Source of the DNA: Cribrihabitans_A pelagius
Lineage (GTDB): Bacteria; Pseudomonadota; Alphaproteobacteria; Rhodobacterales; Rhodobacteraceae
DNA: 64,000 nucleotides
Assembly (NCBI RefSeq): GCF_048820915.1
Contig: NZ_JBMERR010000018.1
Location: 44,613-108,612 of the forward strand
Direction: 5' to 3'
The notes under the pieces are model-generated. The model made no database searches. It was not told where the DNA came from and saw only the letters and a program-made list of their open reading frames with translations. Within the stretch, counting starts at the first letter, position 1, and each line of letters starts with the position of its first letter. Shown piece after piece: positions 59,561 to 64,000 of the stretch. The position numbers and the translations under genes are program-made.

Positions 59561-59863
59561 ATGAAAACCTCTTCTGCCGTTGTCATTGGTATCGCCGCAT
59601 TGCTTGCGATCGCCGTGGCCTTTTACATGGTCGATGTGGACCAGACCCAGGAAACCAAACTGCCCGACGTCGACGTGAGCGTCGAGGGCGGCCAGCTGCC
59701 GGAATTCGATGCCGAGGTCGGCTCGGTCGAGGTGACCGAAGGCAGCGCCACCGTGAAGGTGCCGGATGTGGACGTCGAGATGAAAGAGGCCGAAGTTCCG
59801 GTCCCGAACCTTGAGGTCAACCCGCCGGAAGACGCGGGCGGCGCGGAAGACGTCAACCAGTAA
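59561..59863 (+). CDS. Membrane-anchored acidic protein
   Basis: A 100-residue protein of unknown family. One N-terminal helix (SSAVVIGIAALLAIAVAFYM) precedes an acidic periplasmic tail with a recurring VPDVDV-like unit (LPDVDVSVEGG, VKVPDVDVEMK, VPVPNLEV). The tail looks like short beta strands. AAAAGGAACGACGCT precedes the ATG. Divergent from the PLDc_N gene. Confidence 0.72.
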   Translation: MKTSSAVVIGIAALLAIAVAFYMVDVDQTQETKLPDVDVSVEGGQLPEFDAEVGSVEVTEGSATVKVPDVDVEMKEAEVPVPNLEVNPPEDAGGAEDVNQ

Positions 59864-59960
59864 GTACGAGTGCCTGTCGGGGTGAGCGGGGACCTTTTCG
59901 CCCTTGGTGACGAGTACCCGTACGAGTGATGTTTCGAGTTTGAGTGCGGTAGCGAGTGCG

Positions 59961-59990
59961 CCCCCTCCGGTCAGCCGGAGGGGGTTTTTT
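59961..59990 (+). terminator. Intrinsic terminator after the acidic protein gene
   Basis: CCCCCTCCGG and CCGGAGGGGG form a perfect 10-bp stem with a TCAG loop, followed by six T residues. Confidence 0.94.
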
Positions 59991-60258
59991 GTGCTTAGCA
60001 AAGTGAGAGTTTTCGCAAGCCGAACGGTCCGCTGCTCAATCCTATGGGATGGGGATAGCAGGGTTTCGGGTCTCGCCTGGCGCAGGACATGCGGCCTGCC
60101 CGCTGTCGCCGTGAGCCTCCTCCCGCCCGAGCCGATGCACGGGCTGCGTCCGACTTCCCCCGACGGGAGGGCTTATGCGCTCCCTCCCGGGGCCGGGCAC
60201 AGCTCAATGTTGGCCTTTGGATTCTTACGAACAGCCCCTCACAATCACTTCTGAACCC
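59991..60258. other. Spacer downstream of uvrB
   Basis: About 270 bp between a + strand terminator and the uvrB stop. No gene, RNA structure or repeat was recognised. It may hold a uvrB terminator but I could not see a clear one. Confidence 0.35.
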
Positions 60259-62457
60259 TCACGAAAACTTCTTCTGCGACTTGCCCCTGTAGGCCCGCGT
60301 GCCCGCCTTGCCCGCCGTGGACCGCCCGCGCGATTTGACGGCGGCGTCGGAGGCCGCCTCCACAGCCGACTGCCGCGCCAGCGGATCGTCGGAGACGGCG
60401 AGGTCCACGGCCTCCAGGCGTTTGACCTCGTCGCGCAGGCGGGCGGCTTCCTCGAACTCGAGGTTTTCGGCCGCCTTGCGCATCTCGTCGCGCAGCCCGT
60501 TCAGATGTGCCTCCAGGTTGGCGCCATGCATCGGCTTGCCGATCTGGGCGGTGACGCGGTTCATGTCCACGTCGCCTTCATAGAGGCCGGACAGCACGTC
60601 CTCGACGTTCTTCTTCACCGTTTCGGGGGTGATGCCGTGCTCCAGGTTGTAGGCGATCTGCTTCTCGCGGCGGCGGTTGGTCTCGCCGAGCGCGCGCTCC
60701 ATCGAGCCGGTGATGCGGTCTGCATACATGATGACACGGCCCTCCGCGTTGCGGGCGGCGCGGCCGATGGTCTGGATCAGAGAGGTTTCCGAGCGCAGGA
60801 AGCCTTCCTTGTCGGCGTCCAGAATGGCAACCAGGCCGCATTCCGGAATATCCAGCCCCTCGCGCAAGAGGTTGATGCCGATCAGCACGTCAAAGGCGCC
60901 CAGGCGCAGGTCGCGCAGGATCTCGATCCGCTCCAGCGTGTCGATGTCGCTGTGCATGTAGCGCACCTTCACGCCCTGTTCGTGCAGGTATTCGGTCAGG
61001 TCCTCGGCCATCCGCTTGGTGAGCGTGGTGCAGAGCGTGCGGAAGCCTTTCTGCGTCACCTTGCGCACCTCGTCGAGCAGATCGTCGACCTGCATCTGGA
61101 CCGGCCGGATCTCCACCTCCGGGTCCAGGAGGCCGGTGGGACGGATCACCTGTTCGGCAAAGACGCCGCCCGCCTGCTCCAGCTCCCAAGCGGCGGGGGT
61201 GGCGGAGACAAAGACCGACTGCGGCCGCATCGCGTCCCATTCCTCGAACTTCAGCGGGCGGTTGTCCATGCAGGAAGGCAGGCGGAAGCCGTGCTCGGCG
61301 AGGGTGAACTTGCGCCGGTGGTCGCCCTTGTACATGCCGCCGATCTGCGGGACGGAGACGTGGCTTTCATCCGCGAAAACAATGGCGTTGTCGGGAATGA
61401 ACTCGAACAGGGTAGGGGGCGGCTCCCCCGGTGCGCGGCCTGTCAGGTAGCGCGAGTAGTTCTCGATGCCGTTGCAATGGCCGGTGGCCTCAAGCATCTC
61501 GATATCGAAATTGGTGCGCTGTTCCAGCCGCTGGGCTTCCAGCAGCTTGCCCTCGCTTTCCAGCTGGGCCAGCCGCATCTTCAGCTCCTCCTTGATGGAG
61601 ATCACCGCCTGGCGCAGCGTCGGCTTGGGCGTCACGTAGTGGGAGTTCGCATAGACCCGGATCTGGTCGAAACTGCCGGTGCGCTCCCCGGTGAGCGGGT
61701 CAAACTCGGTGATCTGCTCCAGTTCCTCGCCAAAGAAGGACAGCCGCCAGGCACGGTCCTCCAAGTGGGCGGGGAAGATCTCCAGCGAGTCGCCGCGCAC
61801 CCGGAAGCTGCCGCGCTGGAAGGCCTGATCGTTGCGCTTGTACTGCTGGGCGACAAGATCGGCCATCACCTGGCGCTGGTCGTACATTTCACCCGCCTTC
61901 AGGTCCTGGGTCATCGCCGAATAGGTCTCGACGCTGCCGATGCCGTAGATGCAGCTGACCGAGGCCACGATAATCACGTCATCGCGCTCCAGAAGCGCCC
62001 GGGTGGCGGAGTGGCGCATCCGGTCGATCTGCTCGTTGATCTGGCTTTCTTTTTCTATGTAGGTGTCCGAGCGCGGCACATAGGCTTCGGGCTGGTAGTA
62101 GTCGTAGAAGGAGACGAAATACTCCACTGAGTTCTCCGGGAAGAAACCCTTGAACTCTCCATACAGCTGCGCCGCCAGCGTCTTGTTGGGGGCGAGGATG
62201 ATCGCCGGGCGCTGGGTCTCCTCGATCACCTTGGCCATGGTGAAGGTCTTGCCGGTGCCGGTCGCACCCAGCAGCACCTGGTCGCGCTCACCGTCGAGAA
62301 CGCCCTGGCTCAGCTCCGCAATGGCGGTCGGCTGATCTCCGGCGGGGGCAAATTCCGTCTGCATCCTGAACCGCTTGCCGCCCTCCAGCTTGGGCCGGCG
62401 CTGGGCGGCACGGTCCGCCATCATCGGCGTGGACTTATCGGAATGGGCATAGGGCAT
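60259..62457 (-). CDS. uvrB: Excinuclease ABC subunit B
   Basis: A 732-residue UvrB of nucleotide excision repair. Walker A GATGTGKTFTMAKVIEE near residue 65, the damage-verification beta-hairpin region YYDYYQPEAYVPRSDTYIE, DESHVSVPQIGGMYKGD with the DEAD-like box, and the C-terminal UVR motif EMRKAAENLEFEEAARLRDE are all intact. The tail is extended and Ser/Gly/Lys-rich. ATG 62457 follows GGAGACC; longer upstream frame overlaps the complex I gene's region and is unsupported. Confidence 0.97.
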   Translation of the reverse strand: MPYAHSDKSTPMMADRAAQRRPKLEGGKRFRMQTEFAPAGDQPTAIAELSQGVLDGERDQVLLGATGTGKTFTMAKVIEETQRPAIILAPNKTLAAQLYGEFKGFFPENSVEYFVSFYDYYQPEAYVPRSDTYIEKESQINEQIDRMRHSATRALLERDDVIIVASVSCIYGIGSVETYSAMTQDLKAGEMYDQRQVMADLVAQQYKRNDQAFQRGSFRVRGDSLEIFPAHLEDRAWRLSFFGEELEQITEFDPLTGERTGSFDQIRVYANSHYVTPKPTLRQAVISIKEELKMRLAQLESEGKLLEAQRLEQRTNFDIEMLEATGHCNGIENYSRYLTGRAPGEPPPTLFEFIPDNAIVFADESHVSVPQIGGMYKGDHRRKFTLAEHGFRLPSCMDNRPLKFEEWDAMRPQSVFVSATPAAWELEQAGGVFAEQVIRPTGLLDPEVEIRPVQMQVDDLLDEVRKVTQKGFRTLCTTLTKRMAEDLTEYLHEQGVKVRYMHSDIDTLERIEILRDLRLGAFDVLIGINLLREGLDIPECGLVAILDADKEGFLRSETSLIQTIGRAARNAEGRVIMYADRITGSMERALGETNRRREKQIAYNLEHGITPETVKKNVEDVLSGLYEGDVDMNRVTAQIGKPMHGANLEAHLNGLRDEMRKAAENLEFEEAARLRDEVKRLEAVDLAVSDDPLARQSAVEAASDAAVKSRGRSTAGKAGTRAYRGKSQKKFS

Positions 62458-62658
62458 CACGGTCTCCTGCAGGCGCCGGGGGCGGGCCGTGCTGATTTTG
62501 GTCCGTTTATGTTCCGGTTCAAGGGGCATCTGCCGCGGCGCGTGGCGGAATCGGCCGCAAAGGCGCGGATTCGCATGTAATCGCGCGCAAAAGCCGCCTT
62601 GCCGCAGCCGCGCTTCCGGCGCATAAACGGGCGCAGCCAGATCAGCGAGGAGACAGCG
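62458..62658. other. Divergent promoter region uvrB / complex I subunit
   Basis: A 201-bp spacer between divergent starts. I could not identify a clear LexA-type site (a GTTC-N7-GTTC or similar) in front of uvrB. No gene seen. Confidence 0.35.
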
Positions 62659-62970
62659 ATGCAAGCGCGCATTTACCGGCCGGCCAGGAACGCGATGACT
62701 TCGGGCATGGCCCGCACGCGCAAATGGGTGCTGGAGTTTGCCCGCTCCAGCGCGCGGGAGATCGATCCCCTGATGGGCTGGACCTCCTCCGACGACACCC
62801 AGAGCCAGGTGCGGCTGCGTTTCGACAGCAAGGAAGCGGCGCTGGAATACGCCCGCGACCATGGCATCGACGCCCAGGTGATCGAGCCGAAGTCCCGCCG
62901 CAGCAACATCCGCCCCGGCGGCTACGGCGACAACTTTGCCACCAGCCGCCGCGAGCCCTGGTCGCACTGA
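62659..62970 (+). CDS. Complex I 18-kDa accessory subunit homologue (NDUFS4-like)
   Basis: A 103-residue protein, MQARIYRPARNAMTSGMART, then KWVLEFARSSAREIDPLMGW and TSSDDTQSQVRLRFDSKEAA, the ETC complex I 18-kDa domain. This subunit is found in alphaproteobacteria and mitochondria as an accessory protein of NADH:ubiquinone oxidoreductase. GAGGAGACAGCG precedes the ATG. It is separate from the nuo operon, as usual in this group. Confidence 0.93.
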   Translation: MQARIYRPARNAMTSGMARTRKWVLEFARSSAREIDPLMGWTSSDDTQSQVRLRFDSKEAALEYARDHGIDAQVIEPKSRRSNIRPGGYGDNFATSRREPWSH

Positions 62971-63381
62971 GCTTGTAAATCGGGGCAAAGTTGTCTCGGA
63001 ATCGGGGCAAGGATCCCGCGAAGTCGAGCTTCAACCAACATGTAGGATGCTCACTGGGTGCCCTGTTTACTTCTGGGGAGGCTGTGGCGGCAGTTGTAAA
63101 TCGGGATCAAGTTGCGGCCGGATGGGCCACAAGGCCCGGCAGACGCAATTTTCTAAGGATACAAGCCGACCCAGTGGGTGCCTTATTTGGTTCAAAACCT
63201 GATCAATTCACAGTCGTGAACGTCAAGCAAAGCTTAGGGCTTACGCCAAAGTTTCGGCAGATCATCTGGTAAAGCGGCTCAGTAACACCCATACCTTGTC
63301 AGCATCGGCGCCCTCTCTTGTGACGGACTGCGGTCACGTCCGTCAAGCTGGTGTAATTTCCCGGATGGCCTGAGGTCATGA
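62971..63381. other. Non-coding region next to the IS256-type gene
   Basis: About 410 bp between the complex I gene and the transposase. The first 240 bp is a degenerate tandem duplication (separate entry). The remaining 165 bp, with GACGGAC ... GTCCGTC near 63,321-63,343, should contain the terminal inverted repeat of the IS element, which I could not delimit because the other end is outside the window. The imperfectly palindromic GACGGACTGCGGTCACGTCC may be part of it. Confidence 0.5.
62973..63213. repeat. Degenerate tandem duplication, period about 120 bp
   Basis: TTGTAAATCGGGGCAAAG at 62973 recurs as TTGTAAATCGGGATCAAG at 63094 (121 bp on), and ACTGGGTGCCCTGTTT at 63053 recurs as CAGTGGGTGCCTTATTT at 63172 (about 120 bp on). 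A shorter GAATCGGGGCAAGG lies at 62999-63012. Spacing of both landmarks is conserved, so this looks like one ancient tandem duplication. Multiple short repeats of this kind occur at the ends of some transposons, notably IS21-type; that link is inference. Confidence 0.55.
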
Positions 63382-64000
63382 TCAGGCGGCTTGTGTTGAA
63401 AGGCTGAGAATGGGGTCTGTCTCCTCTGCGTCGATTTCGGCGAAGGCCTCAACCATCATGCAGCGGCTGGCGGTCTGCCATTCGTCGTTCTGTTCGAACA
63501 GCACGGCGCCGATCAGGCGGGTGATGGAGGCCTCATTCGGGAAGATACCGACGACATCGGCTCGGCGCTTCACCTCCTTGTTCAAGCGCTCGATCGGATT
63601 GGTGCTGTGCAACATCGTTCTGTGCTGGCGCGGGAACACCATGCGGGCCGGCACGTCGTGCTCGCTCTCATCCATGAGGCCGGCCAGCTTGGGCCATCGC
63701 CCGCGGAGCTGATCCGCAGCGCGCCGCCAGGTTTCTCCGGCCGATGCGCGGCCGGGCTGGTCGAAGGCCTGGCGGACCGCAGCGGCGACTACGGTGTGCT
63801 GGCCGCGTGAGACATGAGCCAGAGCATTGCGCATCCAGTGAACGCGGCATCGCTGCCAGGTTGCTTCGAAGACCCGCACGATGGCCGCCCTGAGGCCGCT
63901 GTGCGCGTCGCTGATCACCAGCTTGGTGCCGTCCAGCCCTCGGGCTTTCAAGCCGCGCAAGAAGTCCGCCCAGAAAGTCTCGGCTTCAGACGGACCAAGC
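63382..64000 (-). mobile_element. IS256 family transposase, 3' part
   Basis: The minus-strand frame is open to the window end and gives about 205 C-terminal residues. It starts SEAETFWADFLRGLKARGLD, then VISDAHSGLRAAIVRVFEAT (second catalytic Asp), WQRCRVHWMRNALAHV, and NPIERLNKEVKRRADVVGIF with the conserved Glu. These are the Mutator-like (Transposase_mut) signatures of IS256 elements. The N-terminal part with the first Asp is missing beyond the edge. No frameshift or stop is seen in the visible part, so the element may be active. Confidence 0.93.

Noticed and set aside
59864..59945. Repeated GTACGAGT-like units after the acidic protein gene
   Set aside because: Only two or three imperfect copies with irregular spacing; probably chance.
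62458..62658. LexA box ahead of uvrB
   Set aside because: I looked for a GTTC-spaced SOS box on both strands and saw none convincing.

Overview
The window is a dense, high-GC chromosomal segment from an alphaproteobacterium, almost certainly a member of the Roseobacter group (Rhodobacteraceae; a Leisingera/Phaeobacter-like genome would fit). The evidence is gene content: an RpoHII-type sigma factor coupled to a ChaN-like gene and followed by coaBC and dut, a class I lysyl-tRNA synthetase, the 18-kDa complex I accessory subunit beside uvrB, CobP, YbbAP-type ABC proteins, and short intergenic motifs of a kind I associate with marine Rhodobacteraceae. I saw no rRNA, tRNA, CRISPR array or prophage.

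Layout. 1-2.4 kb: truncated comM, a GST, and the cobalamin pair (histidine phosphatase, cobP). 2.7-9.4 kb (+): rpoH2, chaN-like, coaBC, dut, a membrane-anchored moeB-like gene and an M3 oligopeptidase. 9.5-16.2 kb (-): the cell-shape operon mreB-mreC-mreD-mrdA-rodA with ghrA behind it. 16.5-24 kb: a lysozyme-like exported protein, rlmJ, a TPR-sulfotransferase, leuA with an unannotated leucine-rich leader peptide, then usp plus an alanine/glycine symporter. 24-34 kb: glycolipid-binding protein, patatin, a protein of about 19 MORN repeats, glutamine-dependent nadE, a DadA-like oxidase, a diguanylate cyclase and a Tat-exported MBL protein. 34-42.9 kb: gltX, a DUF2254 membrane protein with a gamma-glutamylcyclotransferase, an Rrf2/NsrR-like regulator, a YbbP/YbbA lipoprotein-type ABC pair with divergent tesA, and a cold-shock gene. 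43-44.9 kb is the most accessory-looking stretch: a decayed L,D-transpeptidase, two tandem paralogous mini membrane proteins and an AT-richer hypothetical gene. 45-56.8 kb: ettA, nadD, an EamA exporter, dacB (PBP4), terB-like, lysK, a cytosolic-looking beta-helix protein, a HugZ-like protein, a barrel-like exported protein and an ABM-domain protein. 57-59.9 kb: a run of small stress-type and membrane genes. 60-64 kb: uvrB, the complex I subunit, a degenerate tandem repeat and an IS256-type transposase cut by the window end.

How the genes work together: most of the window is housekeeping. Envelope growth is the strongest theme (mre/mrd/rod, dacB, the decayed L,D-transpeptidase, the lysozyme-like protein). 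Cofactor supply (CobP, CoaBC, NadD, NadE, MoeB-like) and translation (GltX, LysK, EttA, RlmJ, YbaK-like) follow. Stress regulation is represented by RpoHII, two Usp proteins, CspA and the Rrf2 regulator.

Most unusual signals: a candidate leucine attenuator with a perfect 18-bp palindrome at its promoter; a dispersed intergenic element of about 165 bp present three times; a second short motif seen four times, once as a perfect 24-bp hairpin; an FNR-type box between an Rrf2 regulator and its divergent neighbour; and a ~120-bp tandem duplication beside the IS256-type transposase. I found no convincing new defence or biosynthetic system.
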